The notes under the pieces were generated by a model. The model was not told where the DNA came from. It ran no database searches and saw only the letters and a list, made by a program, of their open reading frames with translations. Shown one piece after another: positions 34,354 to 44,183 of a stretch of DNA of 64,000 bases. Both the position numbers and the translations under genes were made by a program. Every line of letters begins with the position of its first letter. Positions within the stretch are counted from its first letter, which is position 1. The stretch covers positions 22,680-86,679 of the forward strand of contig JANNAT010000030.1 in assembly GCA_031384605.1 (NCBI GenBank). Reading direction: 5' to 3'. This stretch comes from JANNAT01 sp031384605 (lineage in GTDB: Bacteria; Pseudomonadota; Alphaproteobacteria; Rhodobacterales; Rhodobacteraceae).

Positions 34354-36276
34354 CTAGTTGAAGAAGATTTGTTGTTGCATGGCCAGTGGCAGGCCGTATC
34401 TGACGGCTGAATCAAGGGTCCAGACCGTGCCGGTGTCGCTGACGATGACATCGCCTTTGGCCCCGTCGGTTACCCCACCGCCGCCGCTGGCGGGTACTGC
34501 CCATGTGCCGTCTGCGCGCAGAAAATTCGCAGTGCCACCCCCTGATGCGGGGGCCAGACCAGCATCGCTTGCCGTGACCAGCGTCAAGGTCGCGTCTGTG
34601 CCTGTGTCGCTGGAAACGACCCGGGTTGCCGCGTTATAGGTCAGATTTGTTGCGCCACCGCCGCCAGACACCGTTGCCGGAACCCAGGCAGTGCCATCCC
34701 ACTGTGGCACTTGGTTCAGGGTTGCCGATGATTGGCTTAACGCCGAAAGCGGATGCGTATGCGCGGTGGGGGGGTCACCTGCGAACTGAATGTCGCCGTC
34801 TGAAACGGCGGTGTTGAATTGGGCCTTGGTGCCCGCAATACCGGCGATAGAGGTTTGATCGCCCGTATTGGTGCCACTTGCTGTGCCTGAAAACGTGCCC
34901 GATTGCGCGGCCAGCGATCCAAGGCCCAAGACCGTGCGCTGGGCCGTGGCATCCACTGCCGTGAACACCGCGCGCCCGGCAATTGTGCTGTCGGTGATCT
35001 GTGCGGCTGGAATGGCGATGGCCACCTGCCCCGCCGCTGTGGTCAACCCCTTGGCATTGGTGGTAAAGGTCACCGCCTGCGCGGCACTGCCAAATGATCC
35101 GGGGGTGCCGTTTACCGTGGCAAGTGTCAAAGCTGTGGCCCCGGTCACATCGCCGGTATGGGTGGCGTTGCTTACCTTGGCGGTGTTGGCTGCGACCGCA
35201 GCGTTTGCCGCCACAGCCGCAGAAAGATCGCTGATGGTCGCGGCAAGCTGCGTGCCCGTGTGCGTAGATCGGTCGCGCAAGGCCGCATCGGATGCGTTCA
35301 CCGTGGCCCCATCGGCCACATTCAAAACCCCCCGCACCTGCGCCGCTGTCAGGTCTTCGGGCGCGCCACTGCCCGCTGTGCTGCGGCCTTTGATGGTGGC
35401 TGTCGCCACAGATGCCAACTTGGCATTGCCGATGACGCCGGCATCAATCGTCCAAACCGCCCCGGTGCCAGTGACAGTAACATCGCCCTTATCGCCATCG
35501 CTGACGCCGCCAGCAGCCGTCGCAATCACGACCGAGGAGCCATTGCTGCGCACTTTCACTTCCGATGTCGTCGTGTTCAGCCAGATCGTGCCATCGGCAG
35601 GGCTGACCGGATCGCTGGCTTGCCCGCCCATTCGCAATGCGGCGGGCAAGGTGATTTGCCCAGTCGCCCGCGCCACCGTCATCGCGGTGAAAAACGCCGA
35701 TCCATCCGGGCTGACCTTGATGCCAAAATCATCGCTGCCCATGGTGCCCATTTCGGCACGGCCCGAAAATCCGCTTTGAAACAACAGACTGGCCGTATCG
35801 GTTGCCGCCGCCTTGTTCACTTTTACCTGATGACCGGCCCCCGCGTTGTTCAACAGCGTCGCGGGCGAGGATACCGCCAACCGGTTGGTCGCATCCGCCG
35901 TAGCCGACACGCCCAATTGGCCAACGGACAACGGCGCTTCGGACAAAGTGGCCCAAGTGGTGCCGTTGAACGCAGCCACCGCCGCCTCATCCGCCACCCA
36001 GGCCCGCCAGCCGGCACGGGGCGTGATGAATTGCCAAACCCCATCTTCATAAAGGGCGATTTTACCCGTCTGGCCCGCCCAAGCCCCCGTTGCCGCAGCT
36101 GGTACGATATAGCGATCCCCCGCCACTGCCGCCGGCGGGGTGGCAAGGCTGCGGTCCAGCACGGCCAGTTGAACGATGATGTCCAACAGCCGAAGCGCTT
36201 CGTTATGGGTGACGTGCTTTTGCGCTTGGGCTGGTAAAATCAGGGGCAGCGACAGAATTGTCGATGTATCGGGCAT
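34354..36276 (-). CDS. DUF2793-domain fibre-like protein, phage/GTA type
   Basis: 640 residues from ATG 36276, preceded by GGAGG six bases away. The N-terminal DUF2793 domain covers about residues 1-130 (SLPLILPAQAQKHVTHNEAL, then GDRYIVPAAATGAW and GWRAWVADEAAVAAFNG). The rest looks like a phage tail-fibre shaft with glycine-rich and HTGTQLAATISDLSAAV repeats, and a C-terminal region with DKGDVTVTGTGAVWTIDAG copies at about residues 250 and 620. It is the first of three coupled genes. No other phage genes are in the window, so this is a solitary fibre/spike module. Confidence 0.78.
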   Translation of the reverse strand: MPDTSTILSLPLILPAQAQKHVTHNEALRLLDIIVQLAVLDRSLATPPAAVAGDRYIVPAAATGAWAGQTGKIALYEDGVWQFITPRAGWRAWVADEAAVAAFNGTTWATLSEAPLSVGQLGVSATADATNRLAVSSPATLLNNAGAGHQVKVNKAAATDTASLLFQSGFSGRAEMGTMGSDDFGIKVSPDGSAFFTAMTVARATGQITLPAALRMGGQASDPVSPADGTIWLNTTTSEVKVRSNGSSVVIATAAGGVSDGDKGDVTVTGTGAVWTIDAGVIGNAKLASVATATIKGRSTAGSGAPEDLTAAQVRGVLNVADGATVNASDAALRDRSTHTGTQLAATISDLSAAVAANAAVAANTAKVSNATHTGDVTGATALTLATVNGTPGSFGSAAQAVTFTTNAKGLTTAAGQVAIAIPAAQITDSTIAGRAVFTAVDATAQRTVLGLGSLAAQSGTFSGTASGTNTGDQTSIAGIAGTKAQFNTAVSDGDIQFAGDPPTAHTHPLSALSQSSATLNQVPQWDGTAWVPATVSGGGGATNLTYNAATRVVSSDTGTDATLTLVTASDAGLAPASGGGTANFLRADGTWAVPASGGGGVTDGAKGDVIVSDTGTVWTLDSAVRYGLPLAMQQQIFFN

Positions 36277-36353
36277 GCATAACCTCCGCAAACGCTGTGA
36301 AGGCCACCTTAGGCAAACGGCATTAACGGGGGTAAAGTGCTGCGCGCGCTGGG

Positions 36354-37256
36354 TCAGACGAGGGGGGTATTGGCCATTGCGGCTTCGCGCGCATCACGTG
36401 CATCGCGCCAGCTGACCCAGGAAATTGCCCCGATGATCAACGCCCCGCCCAGCAGAACAAAGCCGTCAACGGCTTCGTCAAACACCACCGCCCCCAAAGT
36501 GGTGGCCCAGATAAGTTGCACGAATACAACTGGTTGCGTCACCGCAAATGGCGCTGCCTGAAACGCCCGCGTCATCAGATAATGCCCCAAGGTGGCCAAG
36601 GCCGCCACAAGCGCCAGCCACCCCATTTGCGCCATCGTCACCGGCACCCAGACCCATGCCGCAATCGGCGCAAGGCCAAGCGTCACGCAGATCGACAATA
36701 CTGCCACCACGACCGTTGGAGCCACTGCAGCCGTCAGTTGCTTGGCGAAAAGATAGCTGGCTGCAAAACAAATGGCCGCACCGATTTGCGACAGGTGGCC
36801 GGAATTCACCGGCTCAACCCCCGGACGCAGCACGATCAGCGCGCCAATCGCCGCCACAGCCACTGCGCCTATCCTGCGGCGCGTCATCTTCTCGCCCAGC
36901 AGCAATGCCCCGGCAATCAGCAAGATAACCGGGTTCAGATAGCCAATCGCCGTGGCATGGGCAACCGGAATGCGCGCCATGGCATAGAACCAAAACAGCA
37001 CCGCCGCCGTATGCGCCACCCCGCGCCACGCAAACAGGCGCAGGGTTTGCGTTGAAAAGCTGGCCCGGCGCACCGCAGGCAGCACCGGCAGCAACAGCAC
37101 AACGCCAAAGGCAAACCGCAAAAACGCCGATTGTGCTGCGGGCAGATCAGTGCCCAGATAGCGCACAATGCCGTTCACGCCGACAAATGACAGGCCAGAG
37201 GCCAGCATCCACAAAACGCCCTGCAGCGGGCGACCACTATCAGGTTGATATGCCAT
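36354..37256 (-). CDS. EamA/DMT-superfamily transporter
   Basis: 300 residues with ten membrane helices in two five-helix EamA halves (first from about GVLWMLASGLSFVGVNGIV, second from IGAAICFAASYLFAKQLT). Exporter of unknown substrate. I chose ATG 37256 (MAYQPDSGRPLQG) as start since upstream codons are not conserved in character. It follows the LysE-family gene on the same strand by 20 bases and may form an export operon with it. Confidence 0.82.
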   Translation of the reverse strand: MAYQPDSGRPLQGVLWMLASGLSFVGVNGIVRYLGTDLPAAQSAFLRFAFGVVLLLPVLPAVRRASFSTQTLRLFAWRGVAHTAAVLFWFYAMARIPVAHATAIGYLNPVILLIAGALLLGEKMTRRRIGAVAVAAIGALIVLRPGVEPVNSGHLSQIGAAICFAASYLFAKQLTAAVAPTVVVAVLSICVTLGLAPIAAWVWVPVTMAQMGWLALVAALATLGHYLMTRAFQAAPFAVTQPVVFVQLIWATTLGAVVFDEAVDGFVLLGGALIIGAISWVSWRDARDAREAAMANTPLV

Positions 37257-37276
37257 AGCCGCGACCAGAACCGCAA

Positions 37277-37882
37277 TCAGCCGCCAAAGGCAAGCCCTGC
37301 CGCGATGGCCCACATGGTAATACCCACCACCAGCTCTAGCACTACCCAAGCTTGCGGATTGGCAAAAACCGGGGCCAACAGCCGCGCGCCGTAGCCCAGC
37401 GCCACAAAGAAACTGGCCGATCCCGCCGCCGCCGCAACCGCGAACACCGCCTGATGCGGGGCATACTGCGCGGAAATCGACCCGATCAGCGCCACCGTAT
37501 CAAGGTAAACGTGCGGATTGGCCCATGTCAGGATCAGGCAGGTGGTGATCACTTTGCCCAAGGATGCCGATGCGCCGGGTGCTGGTTTCAGGGCCTCACC
37601 GCCGCGCAGGGCCGCGCGAAACCGCAACGCCCCGTAAACCAGCAAAAACGCCACACCGCCCCAGCGCATTGCCTCGCCAAACCATGGCAGTCGGGCTGAT
37701 ACCAACCCAAATCCCGCCACCCCCGCCGCCATCAACACGGCATCAGACAGGGCACAGGTCAGAACAACCGCGCCCACATGTTCGCGCCGCAAGCCTTGTC
37801 GCAGCACAAAGGCGTTCTGCGCGCCGATGGCCAGGATCAGACTGATGGCCACCAGATAGCCTTGGATCGCGGTTTCAAGCAT
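37277..37882 (-). CDS. LysE/ArgO-family amino-acid exporter
   Basis: 201 residues, six membrane helices. Begins AIQGYLVAISLILAIGAQNAFVLRQGL, the ArgO/LysE start, with the conserved WANPHVYLDT segment near residue 119-128. It exports basic amino acids in its family. It is divergent from a LysG/ArgP-type regulator, the classic lysE-lysG arrangement. Confidence 0.9.
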   Translation of the reverse strand: MLETAIQGYLVAISLILAIGAQNAFVLRQGLRREHVGAVVLTCALSDAVLMAAGVAGFGLVSARLPWFGEAMRWGGVAFLLVYGALRFRAALRGGEALKPAPGASASLGKVITTCLILTWANPHVYLDTVALIGSISAQYAPHQAVFAVAAAAGSASFFVALGYGARLLAPVFANPQAWVVLELVVGITMWAIAAGLAFGG

Positions 37883-38004
37883 CGGTCAGCCCCACTGTAT
37901 TTTTCTGAAGCAACACCTGCACCCCCATATCTATTTTGCTTGACCTAACAAGGCAGCATAGCTTCAATCCAGTTAATCTTTCTTCGCTCTATTAAGGCGT
38001 GCTA

Positions 38005-38892
38005 ATGTTTGACCCCGCCCAACTTGCCGCTTTGGCCGCCGTGCATCGACGCGGATCGTTCGATCTGGCGGCGGCGGAACTGCATGTGACACCTTCGGCC
38101 ATTTCACAGCGCCTGAAGGCTTTGGAAGAACGTGCTGGCACCTTGCTGATCCGGCGCGGCCAGCCTTGTGCGGCCACCACTGCAGGTGTGCGGATGATCC
38201 GCCACCATGATGAAGTCACGCTGCTGGAACGCACCCTTGCGATTGATCTGCCCCATCTGTCACCGCGCGCGGCCACCCTGCGCATCGCTGTCAACGCCGA
38301 CAGTCTGGCAACCTGGGTGATCCCGGCTTTGGCGGCCGTGGACGGATTTTTGTTCGATCTGGTGATTGACGATCAAGACACCAGTCAGGATTGGCTGAAA
38401 CGTGGTGAAGTGGTGGCCGCGATCACCTCGCACCCCGGCCCGTTGCAAGGCTGCGATACGATTGCCTTGGGCGCGCTGCGCTACCGCGCCACTGCCAGCC
38501 CGGATTACATGGCGCGGTGGATGCCAAAAGGGGCAACGACTCACGCTTTATCTGCGGCACCAGCCTTGACATTTTCTGACAAGGATAAATTGCAAGAGCA
38601 ATGGGTTACACGGCAAAGCGCATCCAATCTGCGAAGAGCGGCCTTCCCGTCACACCGTCTTGCCTCATCCACCGGATTTGTCGATGCCTGCCTTGCCGGA
38701 TTGGGCTGGGGGCTGAACCCAGAGCCGTTGGTCGCACCTCATCTTGCCGCCGGTCGTTTGGTCGAACTGGTGGCCGATACGCCGTTGGACGTGGCCCTGC
38801 ATTGGCAGTTCAGCCGCCTGACCGCCCCGGCAATCGCACCTTTGACCCGGGCAATCCGGATCGCTGCGGCAACGGTCTTGATCGCCTCTTAG
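38005..38892 (+). CDS. LysR regulator of the exporter (LysG/ArgP type)
   Basis: 295 residues from ATG 38005 (a GTG two codons earlier is possible). The N-terminal helix-turn-helix has FDLAAAELHVTPSAISQRLK (residues 18-37), the ArgP/LysG form. The effector domain begins near residue 88. Divergence from the ArgO/LysE-type gene across a 122-base gap argues that it activates that exporter with a basic amino acid as coinducer. Its end overlaps the end of the convergent RhtB-type gene by 4 bases. Confidence 0.88.
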   Translation: MFDPAQLAALAAVHRRGSFDLAAAELHVTPSAISQRLKALEERAGTLLIRRGQPCAATTAGVRMIRHHDEVTLLERTLAIDLPHLSPRAATLRIAVNADSLATWVIPALAAVDGFLFDLVIDDQDTSQDWLKRGEVVAAITSHPGPLQGCDTIALGALRYRATASPDYMARWMPKGATTHALSAAPALTFSDKDKLQEQWVTRQSASNLRRAAFPSHRLASSTGFVDACLAGLGWGLNPEPLVAPHLAAGRLVELVADTPLDVALHWQFSRLTAPAIAPLTRAIRIAAATVLIAS

Positions 38893-39515
38893 CGGCGCTC
38901 CAGTGCCAGCTTTGCGGCAAGGCCCAGAAACACGAAACTGGTGGCATATTGCAACGCCCGTGCCAGATACACCTTGCGCGCCAAACCTTGGCCGATCTGG
39001 CCCGCGAATGCGCCAACCATGCCGTTGATCACCGTGCCGCCCACCGACAAGATCAGCCCGAACAGCATAAATTGCACCAAAACCGGCCCGCGCGCGGGGT
39101 CAACAAACTGCGGAACCAGCGCCAGAATGAACAGCGCCACTTTGGGATTGGTCAGGTTCACCAGTATGCCGGTGCGAAACGCCTTGAACGCTGAACCGCG
39201 CGCCACGTCTGCTGGCTGCACCGCGGCCAGCGGCGCACGTAATGTGCCAAAGGCCAGCCAGACCAGATAGGCCACGCCCGCCCAACGGATCGCTTCAAAC
39301 GCCAGCGGATTGGCCACAATCAGCGCCGCCAACCCCAATCCCGCCAGGGCTGAATGGATCAATGACCCCACCGATATGCCACAAGACGCCGCTACCCCGG
39401 CGTGCGGGCCCGATTTAACGCCCTGCCCCAGACAAAACAGCATATCCGCGCCGGGGGTCAGGTTAAGCGCCAAGCCGATGGGGATAAAAATCATCAAAGT
39501 TTGCAGATCAATCAC
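38889..39515 (-). CDS. LysE/RhtB-family transporter
   Basis: 208 residues from GTG 39515 (AAGGGTAAG upstream). Begins LQTLMIFIPIGLALNLTPGAD, the RhtB motif with NLTPGAD near residue 19-25; six membrane helices follow, with the conserved NLTNPKVALFILALVPQF segment at about 120-137. It probably exports an amino acid or homoserine-like compound. Confidence 0.88.
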   Translation of the reverse strand: MIDLQTLMIFIPIGLALNLTPGADMLFCLGQGVKSGPHAGVAASCGISVGSLIHSALAGLGLAALIVANPLAFEAIRWAGVAYLVWLAFGTLRAPLAAVQPADVARGSAFKAFRTGILVNLTNPKVALFILALVPQFVDPARGPVLVQFMLFGLILSVGGTVINGMVGAFAGQIGQGLARKVYLARALQYATSFVFLGLAAKLALERR

Positions 39516-39600
39516 AGGCTTACCCTTGCGCGCAAAGTCCTAACCGACGCCCAAAACCACAAATCACTTAAATCAAATTTATCTAAAATTTGCGTTTCAT

Positions 39601-39668
39601 CTGTTCGAAAATATCCCACGGGGGCGTCTCAAAAGCAACGCTTTTGGGACGGGGGTGTGAAACCCCCC
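39601..39668. repeat. Short palindromic intergenic sequences downstream of yebC
   Basis: The gap 39516-39684 contains AAAAGC-AAC-GCTTTT (39631-39645) and a GGGGGT...ACCCCCC pairing (39651-39668), after a CGAAAATATCCCACGGGGG stretch of a kind often seen after genes in this family. It may act as a bidirectional 3'-end signal for the RhtB and yebC genes. Weak evidence. Confidence 0.35.
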
Positions 39669-39684
39669 GCTTTCATCTAAAATC

Positions 39685-40431
39685 TCAGGCGTCCAGCAGG
39701 GCTGCCACATCTTCGGGGATGTCAAAATTATGCGTCACCGTTTGCACATCGTCGTCTTCTTCCAGCATATCAATCAGGCGCAACAGTTTTTGCGCCGTAT
39801 CAAGATCAACTTCGGTGCGGGTCTGCGGCCGCCAGATCAGCTTGGATTCGGTGGATTCGCCCAACGCCTTTTCCATGGCATCCGATACATCGTTCAGCGC
39901 CTCGACCGAACAATAGGCCCAATGGCCGTCTTCATCCGATTCCACATCATCGGCACCCGCCTCAATTGCGGCCATCATCACGGTGTCTGCATCGCCGGCG
40001 GATGCTGCATAAGTAATCTCGCCCACCCGGTCAAAGCTGAACGAAACTGATCCGGTAGTGCCCAGATTGCCGCCGCATTTGACGAAATAGCTGCGCACAT
40101 TGCTGGCGGTGCGGTTCAGGTTATCGGTCATCGCCTCGACAATAATCGCGATGCCGCCGGTGCCATAGCCTTCATAGCGGATTTCGGTATAGTCCGCCGC
40201 ATCGCCGCCAGTTGATTTTTTGATGGCGCGATCGATCACGTCTTTGGGCATCGACACGGCTTTACCGGCTTTAATGGCCAAACGCAGGCGCGGGTTCTTG
40301 TCGGGGTCAGGCTCGCCCATTTTGGCGGCCACGGTGATTTCCTTGGACAGTTTGGAAAACATCTTGGCGCGCAGCTTGTCTTGCTTGCCCTTGCGATGTT
40401 GAATATTCGCCCATTTAGAATGGCCTGCCAT
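39685..40431 (-). CDS. YebC/PmpR-family protein
   Basis: 248 residues, normal length. The N-terminus MAGHSKWANIQHRKGKQD is the universal YebC signature; further SKEITVAAKMGEPDPDKN and GYGTGGIAIIVEAMTDN (residues about 90-106) and SVSFSFDRVG confirm. YebC1-type proteins in bacteria help ribosomes through proline-rich stretches or act as transcription regulators. GGAGA lies eight bases before the ATG. Confidence 0.95.
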   Translation of the reverse strand: MAGHSKWANIQHRKGKQDKLRAKMFSKLSKEITVAAKMGEPDPDKNPRLRLAIKAGKAVSMPKDVIDRAIKKSTGGDAADYTEIRYEGYGTGGIAIIVEAMTDNLNRTASNVRSYFVKCGGNLGTTGSVSFSFDRVGEITYAASAGDADTVMMAAIEAGADDVESDEDGHWAYCSVEALNDVSDAMEKALGESTESKLIWRPQTRTEVDLDTAQKLLRLIDMLEEDDDVQTVTHNFDIPEDVAALLDA

Positions 40432-40500
40432 GACCCGATCTCCGCTATCAGTTTGGCAAATGCCCTACACCAGCGCAGGGGCCGCCCGCAACCCCGGCCG

Positions 40501-42279
40501 TTACAAGGGCCAAAGCAACGGGATCAGAAAAGACGCGAGGATACCGGTGATGAAATTCAACGGAATGCCGATTTTCATGTAATCGGAAAATCTGTATCCG
40601 CCCGGCCCGTAGACCATCATGTTGGTCTGATAGCCCACGGGCGTGGCAAAGGCCAAGGTCGCCGAGAACATCACCGCCACCGCAAAGGGGCGCGGATCAA
40701 GGCCCATTGATGTGGCCAACTCCATCGCAATCGGCGTGTAAACCACCGCGACTGCGTTGTTGGACAAGAATTCGGTCAGCACAACGCCCAGAAAATAAAC
40801 GCATAAGATCATCAAGAACGGCGACAGACCTTCCATCCACGGGCGCACGGCCCCCACAATCAGGCCAACCGCGCCGGATTGATCAAGGCCCTCGCCCACG
40901 GCCAGCATTGCAAAAATCATCGCCAGCAAACGGCCATCGATAAAGGAAAACGCCTCGTCACTGTCGATGCAGCGGGTCAGCAAGATCACCACAACCGCCA
41001 AAAGGCCCAGCACCATGATCGGGGCCACGTCAAATGCGGCCAAAGCCACGATAAACACCAGTGCCGCAATCGCGATGGGCGATTTGTTGCGCCGGAACGC
41101 CTTGATCGTGGGATGGGTGATGTCGATCAGATCCATATCAGCCGCCAGCCGCTGAATGTCGCCAATAGCACCCTCCAGCAGCAGCGTGTCGCCGACCCGC
41201 ACCACCAGTTCATCCAATTGCCGTCCGATGTTCTGGGCGCGGCGGTGCGCCGCCAGAACATAGACGCCATAGCGGCGGCGCAGACGCAATTCGCCCAAAG
41301 ACCGCCCGATCATCCGGCAACCGGGGCTGATCAGCACTTCAACCGTTTCAGTGGCAACGGATGACAGCTTGTCGACCAGCACCACGTCTTTATGCGCCTT
41401 CAGCCCCAACAGTTCGGTCATCTGGGTGCGCAGCACTACGCGATCCCCTTCGGCCAGCAATACGGGTGCCAGATCGCGGCGCAAACTGGCATCGCCGCGC
41501 AGCACGTCCACCACCCGCACGCCGTCCCGTTTGAACAGATCAACATCTAACGGGGCGCGGCCGATCAGGCTTGATCCTTCGGGCACCGCCACTTCGGTGA
41601 AATACTTCATCCGGCGACGGTCGGTCAGCAGCGCGCCCATCGACTGACGGTCCGGCAACAACCGGTTGCCAAACAGCGCCAGATACGCCCCCCCCACCAG
41701 TGTGACGGCAATGCCCAACGGTGCTATTTCAAACAGCGAGAACGGCTCCAGCCCTTCTTTTCGCGCCACCCCGTCCACCAGAAGGTTGGTCGAGGTGCCA
41801 ATCAGCGTGATCATGCCGCCCAAAACCGTCATGTAACTTAGCGGGATCAACAACTTGGACGGCGAGGTTTGCATCCGCACCGCGATCTGGATCACCACCG
41901 GGATCATCACAGCCACCAAGGGTGTATTATTCATAAAGGCCGATGCCGCGGCCACAAATGAAAACAGCCCGACAATGGTGGCCTTTGGATGGGTTGCAGC
42001 ATGGCGTTCGGCCACGCTGATGATCATCTCAACCGCGCCGGTGCGCACCAACCCGCCCATCACCAGAAACATCAATGCAATTGTCCACGGGGCCGAATTT
42101 GACAGAACGCCGACGCCGTCTTCGATTGGCAAGATGCCCAGAATGATCATCACGGCAGCACCGCCCATTGCGGTTACCTCAACCGGATAGGTTTCGCGCA
42201 CAAACAGCACAAACATGCCCGCAAGGATGCAAAGCGCTAAAATTGCCTGAACGGGTTGGGTGAACTCAAGGCCGATCAT
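40501..42279 (-). CDS. SLC13-family permease with two RCK C-terminal domains
   Basis: 592 residues from ATG 42279 (AAGGGGAAG upstream). About twelve membrane helices in two groups (residues about 5-210 and 395-592), separated by two TrkA-C (RCK_C) domains at about 215-370. SNSAPWTIALMFLVMGGLVRTG and TSTNLLVDG are SLC13/DASS signatures; SNNAVAVVYTPIA is the second-half match. The substrate (dicarboxylate, sulfate or other anion) cannot be told. It is followed by yebC with 70 bases between. Confidence 0.88.
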   Translation of the reverse strand: MIGLEFTQPVQAILALCILAGMFVLFVRETYPVEVTAMGGAAVMIILGILPIEDGVGVLSNSAPWTIALMFLVMGGLVRTGAVEMIISVAERHAATHPKATIVGLFSFVAAASAFMNNTPLVAVMIPVVIQIAVRMQTSPSKLLIPLSYMTVLGGMITLIGTSTNLLVDGVARKEGLEPFSLFEIAPLGIAVTLVGGAYLALFGNRLLPDRQSMGALLTDRRRMKYFTEVAVPEGSSLIGRAPLDVDLFKRDGVRVVDVLRGDASLRRDLAPVLLAEGDRVVLRTQMTELLGLKAHKDVVLVDKLSSVATETVEVLISPGCRMIGRSLGELRLRRRYGVYVLAAHRRAQNIGRQLDELVVRVGDTLLLEGAIGDIQRLAADMDLIDITHPTIKAFRRNKSPIAIAALVFIVALAAFDVAPIMVLGLLAVVVILLTRCIDSDEAFSFIDGRLLAMIFAMLAVGEGLDQSGAVGLIVGAVRPWMEGLSPFLMILCVYFLGVVLTEFLSNNAVAVVYTPIAMELATSMGLDPRPFAVAVMFSATLAFATPVGYQTNMMVYGPGGYRFSDYMKIGIPLNFITGILASFLIPLLWPL

Positions 42280-42402
42280 GGGCTTCCCCTTGCACAATTT
42301 AATCACGACAAAATTAGACGAGATAAGGCCAGCTGGCAAGGTAAACTGAAAACCCGCGCAAACTCAGGGACAGATTTCCGCGAACTTACGCCGATCTGGC
42401 CG

Positions 42403-43293
42403 TTAATTCGCCGATTTCATCCGGGGTTGGACCAAACTCAGGCCCAAAAGCATCACTGCAGCCGCGATCCAGACCATCGCCGAAAACCGCTCGCCCAGCA
42501 AAACCATGGCCCAGATCATGCCTGCGGCCGTGACGATATACGCACTTTGCGCGGCAAACACCGCCCCGGCCGTGGCCGCCAGCCAGACGAAAGCCGCGTA
42601 CAGCAGCGCGTGCACCGTTGATGACAAGATCAGCGCCACTTCGGGCCGCCCCGGCGGCAGCGGCATCGCAAACCAATGGCCCATCGCCAGTGTGATGGGC
42701 GCGCACAAAAGCAGGCCTGCCAAAGATGCCCCAAACATCGCCTGAACCGCGTCCATCCCCGGCGTGCCAACCCGCGCCACATAGGTACTTTCCAGCGCGT
42801 AAAACAGCGGACCGACCATTGCCAGGGGCAGATAGGCCACCATCGCCGGATCAGGCAGACTGGTTTGCGGCAGCGCAATCAACGCAACGCCTGCCAAACC
42901 CAATCCCAATCCCGCCAGTTTGCGCGCGGAAAACTGATCATGGCGCAGCGCAACTGTTATCGGAAACGCAAAAAGCGGCACCATCGAAATCAGGATCGAC
43001 ATAATCCCTGACGGCAACCGCGCCACTGATGTATAAAAAGTGGCCCCCGGAACGATGGTGCCCAGCACCGCCACAACCGCATAAAACCGCAAGGCAGCGG
43101 CGTTCAAGGGCAAGGATTTGCCCCGCACCAGCGTCAACACCCCTAACACACCGCAGCACACCACCAGTTGCCAAAACAGCAGTCCAAACGCCTGATGCCC
43201 GGTTGATCCCGCAATTTTTCCCAATGGCTGGGTCGCCCCCCAACCGACGCCCAACGCCAACAGCAACAGCCCATAGCGCCAGCGTTGGTTCAT
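42403..43293 (-). CDS. EamA/DMT-superfamily transporter (second)
   Basis: 296 residues, ten membrane helices in two EamA halves (first from GLLLLALGVGWGATQPLGKI, second beginning near residue 155). Substrate unknown. Its ATG overlaps the stop of the YmdB-type gene (ATGA), so the two are translationally coupled. Confidence 0.85.
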   Translation of the reverse strand: MNQRWRYGLLLLALGVGWGATQPLGKIAGSTGHQAFGLLFWQLVVCCGVLGVLTLVRGKSLPLNAAALRFYAVVAVLGTIVPGATFYTSVARLPSGIMSILISMVPLFAFPITVALRHDQFSARKLAGLGLGLAGVALIALPQTSLPDPAMVAYLPLAMVGPLFYALESTYVARVGTPGMDAVQAMFGASLAGLLLCAPITLAMGHWFAMPLPPGRPEVALILSSTVHALLYAAFVWLAATAGAVFAAQSAYIVTAAGMIWAMVLLGERFSAMVWIAAAVMLLGLSLVQPRMKSAN

Positions 43294-44102
43294 GGGGCAG
43301 CTTGTTCTAACACGCCGCCTTGGCGGATCATCCGCACACGCAGGGCTTTGCCCGTGCGATCATCGGTTTCCACATAGACCCCCGAAAGGGTGGCAGGCCC
43401 ATTGGCTGGCTCAAAGCGCGACGACGCCATGCCAGTGATGAACCGCCGCAAGGGTTCCAGCTTTTCCATGCCGATAACCGAATTGTAATCGCCGCACATG
43501 CCCGCATCGGTCAGATAGGCCGTGCCACCCGGCAATATCTGGGCATCCGCAGTCGGCACATGGGTATGGGTGCCCACCACCAGACTGGCCTGCCCGTCGC
43601 ACCAATGCCCCATCGCCATCTTTTCCGACGTGGCCTCGGCGTGAATATCCACAATGGCCGCCTGCACTGCCCCGCCGATGCGATGGGTTTTCAACAGGGT
43701 TTCCACCGCAGAAAACGGATCATCAAACGGGCGCTTCATAAACACCTGCCCCAAGGCCTGCATCACCAGAACCTTGCGGCCTTGGGTGGCGTCGAACACC
43801 TTTGCCCCCCGCCCGGGTGCCACTTTAGAGAAATTCAGCGGACGAATGATGCGCGGTTCTTGTTCAATGAACTGCAACATATCCTTCTGGTCAAACGCAT
43901 GATCTCCCAGCGTGATGCAATCGGCCCCCGCGGCCAGCAAAACCCGTGCATGCTCTGCCGTCAGCCCCGCGCCCTGCGACGCGTTCTCGCCATTGACCAC
44001 CACGAAATCAAGGCCCCAATCCGCGCGCAACGACGGCAACCGCTCTGATACCGCCGCCCGCCCTGTCCGCCCCATCACATCGCCTAGGAATAGTATTTTC
44101 AT
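43290..44102 (-). CDS. YmdB-like metallophosphoesterase (TIGR00282 family)
   Basis: 270 residues from ATG 44102 (MKILFLGDVMGRTGR). Metal-binding motifs GDVMGR (8-13), VVNGENASQG, GDHAFDQK, VDIHAEATSEK and GTHTHVPTAD are all present. Family members hydrolyse 2',3'-cyclic nucleotides; in Bacillus YmdB affects RNA turnover. Coupled to the downstream EamA gene. Divergent from the Lhr-Core helicase. Confidence 0.9.
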   Translation of the reverse strand: MKILFLGDVMGRTGRAAVSERLPSLRADWGLDFVVVNGENASQGAGLTAEHARVLLAAGADCITLGDHAFDQKDMLQFIEQEPRIIRPLNFSKVAPGRGAKVFDATQGRKVLVMQALGQVFMKRPFDDPFSAVETLLKTHRIGGAVQAAIVDIHAEATSEKMAMGHWCDGQASLVVGTHTHVPTADAQILPGGTAYLTDAGMCGDYNSVIGMEKLEPLRRFITGMASSRFEPANGPATLSGVYVETDDRTGKALRVRMIRQGGVLEQAAP

Positions 44103-44183
44103 AGCTGTGGGATTATGCCTGACTGCCCCGATCAGCAAGTAGATTCCCTTTCCCCCGATCGCACGACACCCTATCTAGATCAC

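Noticed and set aside
33066..36276. A complete prophage around the fibre cassette
   Set aside because: No capsid, terminase, portal, integrase or lysis genes are in the flanks, which are ordinary ugd and transporter genes.
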